From Prorocentrum cordatum (lineage: Eukaryota; Sar; Dinophyceae; Prorocentrales; Prorocentraceae): a stretch of 64,000 bases of DNA. Under the pieces are notes generated by a model that was given only the letters and a program-made list of their open reading frames with translations, was not told where the DNA came from and searched no databases. This document shows positions 1 through 10,554 of the stretch, piece after piece. Within the stretch, counting starts at the first letter, position 1; the number at the start of each line of letters is the position of its first letter. Location of the stretch: NCBI GenBank assembly GCA_963575745.1, contig CAUYUJ010019622.1, positions 111,281-175,280 of the forward strand, given 5' to 3'. A program made the position numbers and the translations under genes.

Positions 1-74
1 CCCGACTACTGCTACAATTGCGACTGCTACCACTATTACTACTACTACCACTACTACTACTGCTACAACTACTA

Positions 75-106
<32 letters not shown>

Positions 107-169
107 ACGACTACGACTACGACTACGACTACGACCACGACCACGACTACGACGGCTACTCCGACTACG

Positions 170-201
<32 letters not shown>

Positions 202-693
202 GACTACTGCTGCAGCTGCTACTATTACCGCTACTACTACCACACTAACTACCACACCTCCTACCACACCTACTACCACACCTACAACCACACCTGCTAC
301 CACACCTACTGCCGCACCTACAATTACTACGAGTCCTACGACGATTACGGCGACGAGTGCCACTACTACTGGAACAAATACTGCTACTACTACTACGGCT
401 ATAATTACGACTACGAAACTACGGCTACACCTAGTACGATATCACTACTACGACCACTCCTACGACCACCACTTCTACCTCTACTGCTAGTACTGCTACA
501 TCTACCAAGATTCCTTAAACTCATGCTTCGAGTAGCACAGCTACTGCTACTACCATAGATTCCAAGTAGCCCAGCTACTGCTACTGCTGCTACTACAACC
601 ACTACTACTACTGCTACCAATATTTCTACCTCTACACTAGTACATCTACTCCGAAGCCTACTACCACAACAACTGTTGCCACAACAACAACAA

Positions 694-724
<31 letters not shown>

Positions 725-901
725 GACTACTACTACTACTACCACCACTACTACTACTACTACTACTCCTACTACGACTACTACAACAACAACAACAACT
801 ACTACTACTACTACGACGACTACGACTACGACTTCGACTACGAATACGACTACGACGGCTACTCCGACTACGACTACTACAACTGATACGACTATAACGG
901 G

Positions 902-942
<41 letters not shown>

Positions 943-978
943 CTACTACTACTACTACTGCGACTAAGATATTGACTA

Positions 979-1020
<42 letters not shown>

Positions 1021-1078
1021 TACTACTACTACTACTACTACTACAACGACTACGACGACTGCTACTACAACCTCTACT

Positions 1079-1119
<41 letters not shown>

Positions 1120-1138
1120 GACAACTACTACTACTACG

Positions 1139-1172
<34 letters not shown>

Positions 1173-1222
1173 TTACTATTACTACTACGACTACTACGAC
1201 TACTACGACTACGACTACTACG

Positions 1223-1265
<43 letters not shown>

Positions 1266-1325
1266 GTAGTACTACTAGTAGTAGTACTACTACTACTACT
1301 ACTACTACCACTACTACGACCTGGC
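1..1325. repeat. Degenerate ACT/ACG trinucleotide array
   Basis: Almost the whole stretch is TAC/GAC-type trinucleotides with short interruptions. It translates in every frame to poly-Leu, poly-Val or poly-Ser, so none of the long open frames here should be taken as genes. The array is interrupted by short ACCACAC-type units near 240-310. Confidence 0.95.
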
Positions 1326-1454
1326 TGGGCCACCAAGGGGCCAAACATCATGTTAAGGATCCGCAGCGCTAATATGATGCGAACTTGGCGTGATGCTGGT
1401 AATGATGATGATGACGGCGGCGCTGATGATGCCATTGATGTCGGTGGTTAGAAT

Positions 1455-1980
1455 GACGATGGTCATGATGTCGGTGGTCATGATGACGGCGGTCATGACG
1501 ACGATGGTCATGATGTCGGGGGTCATGGTGTCGCTGATTGCGCTGATGATGTCGGTGGTCATGATGGCGACTACGATGGTGGTGACGACGGCGACTAGTT
1601 TTTCCGCTCGCAAGCGTCGCGGCGCCAGCTGCCGCGACGCCGCCTTGGCCTCAGAAGGCGCGCCACAGGCAGCGCCACGGGCACGCCGGAGGCAGCGACT
1701 CGGCCACGCCAGAGGCAGTGTCTCGGGCAACCATCTCCTAGCGAAGGTCTTCCCAAGGGTTGCTCTTATTCCGCCCGCTTCCTGAGGGCGGCGAATTGTC
1801 GGGGCACGCCAGGGGCAATGCATTCTGGCCGCTTCCTGAGGCCGCTTCCTGAGGGCGGTCAGCTGGCGGGCGCCCTTCGGCCGCTTCAGGCCGCTTCCTG
1901 GGGCCACTTCGCGTTGGGGCGCGCTCGCCACGGCGGGGCGCCTCAGAGGCAGCGCCTGCGTCCACTTCGCCCATGGCGGG
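1455..1980. repeat. Segmental duplication, copy 1 (partner 22660-23161)
   Basis: From the GATGTCGGTGGTCATGATGG stretch through TTTTTCCGCTCGCAAGCGTC and on to the CCACTTCGCCCATGGCGGGG end, this segment matches 22660-23161 with few differences by eye. It covers the 3' end and 3' flank of the dsRNA-binding-like gene. The copies diverge abruptly after about 1980 and 23161. Both carry the 14-bp word at the same places. Confidence 0.85.
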
Positions 1981-2748
1981 GTGCACCCATCGCGGGGCGC
2001 GCTCCTCCTGCCGCGCCCAGTTCGCCCATGCGATGAGCATGCCTTTGTTGTCGGCCTTCTCGCGCCAGGCGAATTCGTCGGAGCGTCTGTCGAGGAAGTC
2101 CTTCAGCCCCCCAGGCGCCAAAAGCTCGTTGAACGTCTCGAACGCGCGCTCGTCGCGCCACCACAACTTGTCGCGGGAAATCCGCGACGGATCGAACTCA
2201 CCGCCGTGCGTTTTGAGAACGTCGCGGACTAGTTCCACCAAGCGCGCGTCAGCGTCAGGCGCTTTAGCCTCCGAGCCCGCGCCCTGGAGGCGCGCAGGGG
2301 TGCGCGCTGGCAGCGCGTGCCCGCCAGAGGCAGGGTCGGCGGCGGCGCCGGGCATATCGGCCACGAGCTCGTCTGGCGGCACCTTCCAGCGCTTAGGTCG
2401 GAGCGCATACTGGCCTGGATTTTCGCTGACGAGCGAAGCGACGGCTCGGAGGCAAGCAAGTTCCGACGCTTCCTCTTTCGTCGCGCTTCCCCCTATCGCA
2501 ACGAGCCGACGGCCATCTCCTGGCGCAAAGCTGTTCGGCAAACTCAGGGTGCACCGCCAGCCCGCGCCAGAGGCAGCGCATTCCTTGCACTTGCTGACGG
2601 CCGGGGCCAAAGCGCCCCCGTGCACTTGAGGGCGCGTCGAGGCATGGTTATTCAGCACGGCGCGCCAAGTGATCTTCCTGTCGCTGACGCGTTGCTCCAG
2701 CAGGCACGCATCGACCGCTTCGACGCGCGCGGTCTCGAAGTTCGGCAA
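1738..2748 (-). CDS. dsRNA-binding-like protein of unknown role
   Basis: 336 residues from an ATG at 2748. Residues ~15-105 look like a double-stranded-RNA-binding fold: a first helix, a strand (WRCTLSLPNSF), a turn, then GGSATKEEASELACLRAV, which has the spacing of the dsRBD G-x-S-x-K-x-E-A second helix. A conserved-looking tail (RPKRWKVPPDEL) follows. Residues ~160-240 (ISRDKLWWRDERAF, GGLKDFLDRRSDEFAW) could be a small helical or winged-helix domain; that is only a guess. The C-terminus is Pro/Ala/Ser-rich and includes copies of the 14-bp word read as AASGA and LPLA. The gene is on the minus strand like everything to 42 kb. Its last ~240 bp are duplicated at 22.9 kb. The domain call rests on pattern only. 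Confidence 0.5.
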   Translation of the reverse strand: MPNFETARVEAVDACLLEQRVSDRKITWRAVLNNHASTRPQVHGGALAPAVSKCKECAASGAGWRCTLSLPNSFAPGDGRRLVAIGGSATKEEASELACLRAVASLVSENPGQYALRPKRWKVPPDELVADMPGAAADPASGGHALPARTPARLQGAGSEAKAPDADARLVELVRDVLKTHGGEFDPSRISRDKLWWRDERAFETFNELLAPGGLKDFLDRRSDEFAWREKADNKGMLIAWANWARQEERAPRWVHPAMGEVDAGAASEAPRRGERAPTRSGPRKRPEAAEGRPPADRPQEAASGSGQNALPLACPDNSPPSGSGRNKSNPWEDLR

Positions 2749-3214
2749 TTGCGCCGCCGTGGAGGCCGCGCTGCGCGCGACGCGCCAGAGGCAGCGGCTT
2801 CGCGCGCGGCGGAATAAGGCGAAATGAGTGCGCTAGTGGCGAAGCGAGGAGCACTGAGTAGCAGCGGGCTCGAGCCGAAATGTGACCGAAAGCTGTGGCG
2901 AGGTCCTGATGGATTTTCGGAGCGACCTTGTTTCTCATGACTTCTCTTCAAGGCGGTTCGCCCCGATGCCGACGACGTCGACGCTTATGACGACGACGAC
3001 AAAGAGAAAACTAAGCGCGACCCTGGTCGCGTGTAGTCCCCCCCTGGTCGCGTTTAGTTTTCCCCTGATCGCGTTTAGTTGTTCCCTGGTCGCGAGGAGA
3101 GGGGGGGGGGGGGGGGGGGGGGCGACGGCGCCGAAAGGGGCGACGTCGACGACGACGACGACGACGGCCCAGGTGGCGACGGAGCGGCGGCGCACTCCCC
3201 CCCCCCCCCCATCG
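2749..3214. other. 5' flank of the dsRBD-like gene; SL-like relic at 2869-2882
   Basis: No gene seen. On the minus strand 2882-2869 reads CATTTCGGCTCGAG, matching 12 of 14 bases of the 3' part of the dinoflagellate spliced leader (CATTTTGGCTCAAG), about 120 bp before the ATG. A run of Gs lies at ~3101-3122, followed by GACGTCGACGACGACG repeats. The first minisatellite units (CTAAGCGCGACC, TTTAGTT) already appear from ~3010 in both orientations. Confidence 0.45.
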
Positions 3215-3390
3215 CGACCAGGGAAAAACTAAACGCGATCAGGAGAAAACTACACACAACCAAAGGAAAACAAAACACGACCAAAGAAAAAGCAACGCGA
3301 CCAAGGAAAAACTAAACGCGACCAGGGGAAACTAAACGCGACCGCAGAGAGAGAGAGAGAGAGAGAAAAAAACAAAAAAAAAAAAAAAAA

Positions 3391-3472
<82 letters not shown>

Positions 3473-3824
3473 CAAAAAAAAAAAAAAAAGCGGCCAGAGG
3501 AAACTAAACGCGACCAGGGCAAACTAAACGCGACCACAGGGAAACTAAACACGACCAGGGGGGAACTAAACGCGACCAGGAGAAAACTAAACCCGACCAA
3601 AGAAAAAACTAAACCCAACCAAGGAAAAGCTAGACCCGACCACAGGAAACAAACTAGACCCGACCAAGGAAAAACTAAACCCGAGCATCGGACAAAACTA
3701 AACCCGACCAGGGAAAAACTAAACCCGACCAGGAAAACACTAAACCCCACCAAAGGAAAACTAAACCCTACCAGGGAAAAAACTAAACCCGACCATCGGA
3801 AAGGGGAAAAAAGAGGGGCGACCA

Positions 3825-3859
<35 letters not shown>

Positions 3860-6655
3860 TGTATATATATATATGTGTGTATATATGATATATATACATA
3901 TATATGTATATATATATATACACATATGTAAACAAAAAAAAAGACCTGACAGGGGAAAAACTAAACCCGACCAGGGGAAAACTAGACCCAACCAAAGGAA
4001 AACTAAAACCGGACAAAGGAAAAACTGAAACCGACCATGGGAAAACTAGACCCGACCAAAGGAAAAACTAAACCCGACCACTGGAAAACTAGCCCCGGCC
4101 AAAGAAAAAACTAAACCCGACCACAGGAAAACTAGACCCGACTAAAGGAGAAACTAGACCCGACCGGAGGAAAATTAACCCCGACCAAGGGAAAACTAGA
4201 CCCGACCAGGGAAAAACTAAACCCGACCAAAAAAAAAAAACCCGACCAGAGGAAAAACTACACCCGACCAAAGGAGAACTAGCCCCGACCAAAGGAAAAC
4301 TAAACCCGACCAAAGAAAAACTAAACCCGACCGAAGGAAAAACTAGACCCGACCAAGGGAAAACTGCACCCGACCATGGGAAAACTAAACCCGACCAGAG
4401 AAAAACCAAACCCGACCAAAGGAAAAACGAAACCCGACAATCGGGAAACTAAGCCCGACCAGGGAAAAACTACACCCAAACAAAAGAAAACTAAACCCGA
4501 CCAATGGGAAAACTAGACCCGACCAAAGGAAAGCTAAGCCCGACCAGAGAAAACTAGACCCGACCAAGAAACCCGACCAAATGAAAACTAAACCCGGCCA
4601 GAGGAAAACTAAACCCGACCAAGGAAAAACTAAACCCGACCAAAGAAAAACTAAACCCGACCAGGGGAAAACCAAACCCGACCAGGGGAAAACTAGACCC
4701 GACCAAGGGAAAACTAAACCCGGCCACAGAGAAACTGGACCCGACCACGGGAAAACTAGACCCGACCAAAGAAAAACCAAACCCGACCAGCGAAACACTA
4801 TACACTACCAAAAGAAAAACTAAGCCCGACCAAGGGGAACTAGACCCGACCAAGGACAACTAGACCCGACCCAAGAAAAAACAAAAGAAAAACTAGACCC
4901 GGCCAAGGGAGAACTAGACCCGACCAAAGAAAAACTAGACCCGACCAAAGAAAAACTAGACCCGACCAAAAGAAGAACCTAACCCGACCAAGGGGGAACT
5001 AGACCCGACCAAACGAAAAACTAAAACCGACCAAAGAAAAACTGACACGACCAAAGGAAAAACTAAACCCGACCATGGGAAAACTAAACCCGACCAGAGA
5101 AAAACTAAACACGACCAAAGGAAAAACTAAACTCGACCAGGGGAAAACTAGACCCGACCAGAGGACAAAAGAAAATCGAGACACGATCAACGGAAAAAAA
5201 CTACAACCGACCAGGGAAAAACTAGACCCGACCAGAAAAACAAACGAACAAAAAACTAAACCCGACCATGGAAAAACTAGACCCGACCAAAAGGACAGAC
5301 TAAATCCGACCACGGGAAAACTACACCCGACCAGGGAACGAGTAGACCCGACCAAAGAAAAACTAAACCCGACCAAAGGAAAAACTGCACCGGACCAGGG
5401 GAAAACTATATCCGACCAGGGAAAACTAAACCCGACCAATGAAAAACTACACCCCAACCAAATGAACAACTAAACCCGACCACGGGAAAACTAGACCCGA
5501 CCAAGGAAAAAACTAAACCCGACCACAGAAAAACTAAACCCGACCAAAAGAAAAACTAAATCCGACCAAGGGAAAACTAGACCCGACCAGGGGAAACCTA
5601 GACCCGACCAAAAGAAAAACTAGACCCGACCAAAGGAAAAACTAAACCCGACCAGAGGAGTGCTAAACCCGACCAGGGAAAAACTAAACCCGACCAAAGG
5701 AAAAACTAAACCCGACCAGGTGAGAACTAGACCCGACCAAGGGAAAACTAAACCCGGCCACAGAGAAACTGGACCCGACCACGGGAAAACTAGACCCGAC
5801 CAAGGGGCAACTAAACCCGACCAGGGGAAACTTAAACCCGACAAAAGAAAAACTTGACCCCACCAAAGGGAAAACTATACCCGACCAAAAGAAAACTAGA
5901 CCCGACAAAGAAAAAACTATACCCGACCAACAAAAAAAACTACACCCGACCAACGGAAGAACTAGACCCGACCATGGAAAGACTCAACGCGACCAAGGAA
6001 AAACTGAACCCGAGCAAAAGAAAAACTAGACCCGACCAAAGGACAAACTAAACCCGACCAAGGGAAAACTAGACCCGACCAAGGGAAAACTAGACCCGAC
6101 CAGAGCAAAATTAAACCGACCAAAGGGGAAACTAAACCCGACCAAGGGAAAACTAGACCCGACCAACGAAAAACTAAACCAGACCAAAGGAAAAACTATG
6201 CCCGACCAGAAGAAAACTAACCCCGACCAAAAGAAAACTAAACCCGACCAGGGGAAAACTAGACCCGACCAAAGGAAAAACTAAACCCGACCAAGGGAAA
6301 ACTGAACCCGACCAAAACTAGACCCGACCTTGGAAAAAGCTAGACCCGAGCAAAGGACAAACTATACCCGACCATGGGGGCAACTAGACCCGACCAGAGG
6401 AGAAACTAGACCCGACCAAAGGAACAACTAAACCCGGCCAAAGGAACAACTAGACCCGACCAAAGGAAAACTAGACCCCACCAGGGAGAAAACTAGACCC
6501 GGCCAAAGAAAAACTAAACCCGGCCAAAGGAAAAACTAGACCCGACCAGGGGAAAACTAGACCCGACCAGGGAAAAACTGAAACCGACCAAAGAAAAACT
6601 AAACCCGACCAAAGGAAAAACTAAACCCGACCAGGGAAAAAGTAGACCCCGGTGG
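3215..6655. repeat. ~21-bp minisatellite array I (AAACTAAACCCGACCA type)
   Basis: About 150 imperfect units of AAAACTAAACCCGACCAAGG with lengths around 19-23 bp; the unit is near 21 bp, which gives seven-residue repeats (SGLVFPW, VGFSFPL) in the minus-strand translation. CTAAAC and CTAGAC variants alternate. Embedded simple tracts are (GA)n at ~3346-3470, poly-A at ~3371-3398 and (TA)n at ~3828-3930. It lies between the upstream end of the dsRBD-like gene and the 3' end of gene A. A second array of the same family is at 20.8-22.7 kb. Confidence 0.95.
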
Positions 6656-6979
6656 TAACTACACCACGAGAAAGATCCAACAATATCAAGAGAACAATAA
6701 GCAGGAAAACGAAAAGTACACAGAGAGATCAATGCACAGAGAGCACAATGATGCGGGTGCTGATGGCGACGACGAGGGCGATGTCGGCGATGACGACGGC
6801 GGCTTTTTCCTCTCGCCCGCGCGCAGGCAAGCGCGCTCGCACGCGGAAGCGCGGCCGACGGGCAGCCGCGAAAGCAGCGACGCGCTGCGCGCAAAAGTAG
6901 GCAAGCGCCAGAGGCAGCTCTTCAGAGGGCTCTGCAAGGAAAGAAGCGCCAGAGGCAACTACTCAGCAGTGCCACGCCC
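6656..6979. other. 3' flank of gene A
   Basis: No gene. It contains GATGGCGACGACGAGGGCGA-type sequence and a TTTTTCCTCTCGCCCGCG stretch reminiscent of the 3' flank of the dsRBD-like gene (1560-1640), and two copies of the 14-bp word near 6907 and 6949. Confidence 0.4.
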
Positions 6980-9754
6980 TCACCCTCGCCGCGATGGCAG
7001 GCCCCAGCGCCCTGTCTCCTGATAGCGCAGGCGCCGAGCATTCTTCTTGAGAATAGCCTCCTCCGTCTGCGACTCGCCGCGCCCCTTCCTCGTCGCGAAT
7101 ATCGGTTGTCGGAGGCGCAGCGCGCGCAGGAAGTGGCGCGAGCAAAGGCGGCGCCCGTAGCTGAACATCTCCGCAGGCGTCACGAGTTGCCCTGTCCTGA
7201 TGCACCACGTCTCGCCAGAGGCAGAGTCGTCGTAGACGCGCTTCAGAAGCGCGGTCTCGCCACCGTCCGCGCCCAGGATCCACTTCATCTCCGCCAGAGG
7301 CAGGAAGTCCGCATCCCTGGTAGCGTTCTTCCAGGCCAGGTAATCACGCGCCTTTTCGCTCGCGACGCACTGGTGATGCCAGAACCTGACGTGGCAGGGA
7401 TTGTCCACGAATTCAGAAGGCACACCCCTCCACCCGCGTTCCCCCCAGTGCCGCGCCTCGCCGCTGCGATTCTCGAGGATGTGCTTGACGTAGGAATCGT
7501 CGTCGGGAATCCCTGCTTTGCGCTTCGATGCCTCGAAGGCGTCTGGCGTCAGCGCCGCCCGCCCGTCGCCGAGCACGGCATTCGGGCATGCCTCGGCGAA
7601 GGGCGCGCCACGGGCAGCGTCAGCAGCCCACAGCTCCTCCCACAGCCGCCGCCTGTAGCGTTGCCTGTTGGAGGCCAGCGCGCGCGCGACGGGCCGCAGC
7701 CGCCCCGCGTCATCTGGGCCGTCGTTTCGGTGGGGGGCGCCCTCGAGAAACTGCCTCCATGTAGGGGTCGGCTCGCAGTGCCAGTCGAGCTTTCTCTGCA
7801 TGCGGAGGGCGTTTCTGTCCTCGAGCTGCGGCATTTGCCAGTCTCGGACGCGAGTTTGGGCGTCGGTTTCCCAACGCTCCTTGTTGTCGACGAAGTGCTG
7901 CTGCCTGGCACACGTTCGGACGACGCTGCGAAGCTCGGCCTTGCGTTCGTCGGGCAATCGTCTGAGCTTCCTCTCAGAGAGACGAGTCGTCAGGCTCACT
8001 TCCTCTGTTGCGCCAGAGGCAGCGTACTCGGGCGCGCCAGAGGCAGCATCCTCCCGCTCGTCCTCTGATGAGCTAGAGGAAGCAACATCCTCCTCGGTCG
8101 GTCTCTGCATGCTTCTGGAACGCATCCTGCTCCGCCGCTCTTCGGAGGGCTCGAGTTGTCTCCCCCGTCGCATCGCGGCGGTCGACTCGCTTGCGTCGCC
8201 GTCGACGCCCTCGTCGAAAGACGAGCTGCCCAGCTCAGGAGCTGGAGGGGGCGGAGGCGCGCTCCCTGTTGCAGCGGGTGGAGGCGCCGCGATCGCACTG
8301 GCCAAGACAGGCGGAGGCGCCGCGATCGCACTGGCCAAGGCAGGCGGAGGCCAAGGCAGCGGGCCCAAGGCCGTCGCTGCCGAAGGCGCCGGATAGCCGC
8401 CAGAGGCAGGCAGGAGCGGCGCGGCGGCAGGGGCAGGCGCGGGAGTCAGGGGAAGCTGCCCTGGCGGCGGCGGCTCCGGCACGTCTCGGGAAGGATGGCG
8501 CGGCGGCGGCGGCGGCAACTGAGGCCGCGTCGTCGCCGAATCTGCTGGCCAGCTGGCGGCCGGCGGCGGCGGCGGCGAGCTGGCAGCCTTAGCGGCGCTC
8601 ACCCACGCCTGCGAAACCAAATCAGCGGGTGGCATTTCTACGCGCGCGCCAGAGGCAGCGGTGCTGGTATTCTGCGGAGACGCCGCGGCAGGCGGCGGCG
8701 CCGTCTTCTGATGCAGCGGAAGCGGCGCCTTCTTCGCATGAACCTTTGGCGCCGCCCGCGGCGGCCACGCCGGCAGCGCGGGCCGCGGCGTGACTGGTGG
8801 AGCAGCGGCGCGGCCGCCGCCGCTCACGCTGGCTGGCGCAGGAGCTGGCGCAGAAACAGGCGGCGGGAGTGGCGCAGGAGCTGGTGCAGGAGCTGGCGCA
8901 GGAGCTGGCGCAGGAGCAGCAACCGCAGCAGCTGCCGCAGCAGGAGCGGCGGACACGCCAGAGGCAGCGGACGCGCCAGAGGCAGCGGACGCGCCAGAGG
9001 CAGCGGAGACGCCAGAGAGAGCGCTATACTCCGCGGCGCACGTTTCGGGCACGCGGTGGGCGGCTTCGACCAAGTCGAAAAAGACTGACCGCGCCACGTC
9101 CTCTTGCTCCCTCGAGAGCTTCTTTCTAGGAGCAGGTCTCCACCACAAGCCGAGCAGCCCAGAAGTGTGTCCAGACCCCCCTTTGGCGGCGTCGTTCACA
9201 GAGCACCCGATGAGCATCTCCACGCGAGCCGACCCCGACAGGATCAGGTCAAATGGGCTCTGGTGGCATTTGACCGCGCGACCGAACTGATCAAACTCAG
9301 CTGGGTCGCGTTCTTTCTCTGCTTTGTATTTTTGCGACGTAATGACCATGGGGTGGGTGGGCGCCAAAGCCCAGATCCCGTGGATGTTCGCGTAGTGCAC
9401 GTGCGTCAATAGCCCCCCAGCCGCGCCAGAGGCAGCGGAGTACTTGGGCAACACCGCCTTGCCATTGATGCTTCCAAGCGCTCGGGGCACCTCTGCAGTA
9501 GGCGCGAGGAACGGCGGCAGCCACCATTCCTGGACAACCCTGTCAAAGTCGATATTGGCGCACGCGCGCCGCGGTCTCTGGCCGCCCCGCCCTGGCCGAG
9601 GAGCCAGCGCGAAAGTAACCCCGCCGCCAGCTCGGATGGGATGTCCGACCCGCCAGGTCCTCCAGGACTCGGTTGCCGACACCGCGTCGAAGTTCTTCTC
9701 AACAGGATCCGCGCCAGAGGCAGCGTTCTGCTGCTGGCCGCAGCGGCGACCCAT
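6980..9754 (-). CDS. Gene A: large two-domain protein, unknown function
   Basis: Open frame of 969 codons from 9889. I prefer the ATG at 9754 (924 residues) because upstream codons are poly-Leu from a CAG repeat and an SL-like relic sits at 9788-9809. The N-terminal third (to about THVHYANIHGIWAL...RSVFFDLVEAAHRVP) and the C-terminal third (RSVVRTCARQQHF... WILGADGGETALLKR ... RKGRGES) look globular. Between them is a long Pro/Ala-rich hinge with many AASGA units encoded by the 14-bp word. The same two ends, in the same order, are found in gene B just upstream. I do not recognise a family. Intronless over 2.8 kb, which fits retroposed origin. Confidence 0.75.
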   Translation of the reverse strand: MGRRCGQQQNAASGADPVEKNFDAVSATESWRTWRVGHPIRAGGGVTFALAPRPGRGGQRPRRACANIDFDRVVQEWWLPPFLAPTAEVPRALGSINGKAVLPKYSAASGAAGGLLTHVHYANIHGIWALAPTHPMVITSQKYKAEKERDPAEFDQFGRAVKCHQSPFDLILSGSARVEMLIGCSVNDAAKGGSGHTSGLLGLWWRPAPRKKLSREQEDVARSVFFDLVEAAHRVPETCAAEYSALSGVSAASGASAASGASAASGVSAAPAAAAAAVAAPAPAPAPAPAPAPAPLPPPVSAPAPAPASVSGGGRAAAPPVTPRPALPAWPPRAAPKVHAKKAPLPLHQKTAPPPAAASPQNTSTAASGARVEMPPADLVSQAWVSAAKAASSPPPPPAASWPADSATTRPQLPPPPPRHPSRDVPEPPPPGQLPLTPAPAPAAAPLLPASGGYPAPSAATALGPLPWPPPALASAIAAPPPVLASAIAAPPPAATGSAPPPPPAPELGSSSFDEGVDGDASESTAAMRRGRQLEPSEERRSRMRSRSMQRPTEEDVASSSSSEDEREDAASGAPEYAASGATEEVSLTTRLSERKLRRLPDERKAELRSVVRTCARQQHFVDNKERWETDAQTRVRDWQMPQLEDRNALRMQRKLDWHCEPTPTWRQFLEGAPHRNDGPDDAGRLRPVARALASNRQRYRRRLWEELWAADAARGAPFAEACPNAVLGDGRAALTPDAFEASKRKAGIPDDDSYVKHILENRSGEARHWGERGWRGVPSEFVDNPCHVRFWHHQCVASEKARDYLAWKNATRDADFLPLAEMKWILGADGGETALLKRVYDDSASGETWCIRTGQLVTPAEMFSYGRRLCSRHFLRALRLRQPIFATRKGRGESQTEEAILKKNARRLRYQETGRWGLPSRRG

Positions 9755-9787
9755 TGCGGCAAACGCGCCGCGGTCGCGCCTTCCCGG

Positions 9788-9809
9788 CTCGAGCCTGCAA
9801 ATGCGACGG
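9788..9809 (-). other. Spliced-leader-like relic before gene A
   Basis: On the minus strand the 22 bases begin CCGTCGCATTT and end GGCTCGAG. Compared with the dinoflagellate SL (begins CCGTAGCCATTTT, ends GGCTCAAG), CCGT, GC, ATTT, GGCTC and AG are kept, with small indels. It ends 34 bp before the chosen ATG. Confidence 0.45.
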
Positions 9810-9825
9810 ACATGCGGGAGGAGCA

Positions 9826-10320
9826 GGAGGAGGAGGAGCAGCAGCAGCGCCAAAACGAGCAGCAGCAGCATCACAAGCAGCAGTAACATTGAGGAGCAGC
9901 CTCAGCAGGAGGAGGACGAGCAGCAGCAGCAGCAGCAGGAGAAAAAGCGGGAGAAGCAAGAGGAGGACAAGCAGCAGCAGCAGCACCACAAGCAGCAGCA
10001 TTTGGGGGCAGCCTCAACAGAGGGAGGCTGAGGAGGAGGAGCAGCAACAGCAGCAGCAGCAGCGAGAGAGAGAAGCAGGAGGATGAGGAGGGGGAGGAGA
10101 AGCGGCAGCACTAACAGCAGCAGCAACAGCAACAGCAGCAGCAACATTGAGGAGCAGCCTCGGGAGGAGGAGTCGGAGGAGGAGTAGCAGCAGCACAAGC
10201 AGCAGCAGCAGGGGCAGCGGCTTGAAGGAGGAGGGGGAGCAGCAGCAACAGCAGCATCATCAGGAGAAGCTGGGGGAGGCGGATCAGCAGCAGTAGCAGC
10301 AGCTGGCAGCAGCAGCAGAG
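9826..10320. repeat. CAG/GGA trinucleotide-rich tract
   Basis: Imperfect AGC/GAG repeats, with a ~130-bp higher-order repetition of units starting AACATTGAGGAGCAGCCTC (near 9888 and 10143). It separates genes A and B. Long open frames here are only poly-Leu, poly-Cys or poly-Gln. Confidence 0.9.
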
Positions 10321-10554
10321 CATGAGCCTGCCTTTTTTTTCTTCCCGCGCGCGGCTGCGCACCAGCGGAGCAGTCCAGAGCACCCAGTGCGGGGCCCTAG
10401 TCGGGAGAACCGTGCGCCAAAGAAAGGAAGCGCCAGAGGCAGCCTGCAAGCCATTGCTGCGTGAAAGGATATCAGCGCCAGAGGCAGCCTGCAAACCACT
10501 GCTGTGTGAAAGGGTATCAACGCCAGAGGCAGCTGGAAGCGGTCACACTCCCGC

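Noticed and set aside
1-1325. Long open frames rich in Leu, Val or Ser
   Set aside because: Pure trinucleotide repeat translations; no non-repetitive coding text.
3250-5953. Minus-strand repeat proteins (SGLVFPW / VGFSFPL)
   Set aside because: Direct consequence of a 21-bp minisatellite; all frames and both strands are open.
3215-6655. Telomere or interstitial telomere array because of CTAAACCC
   Set aside because: The unit is ~21 bp and never runs as a clean 7-mer; kept only as a possible distant origin.
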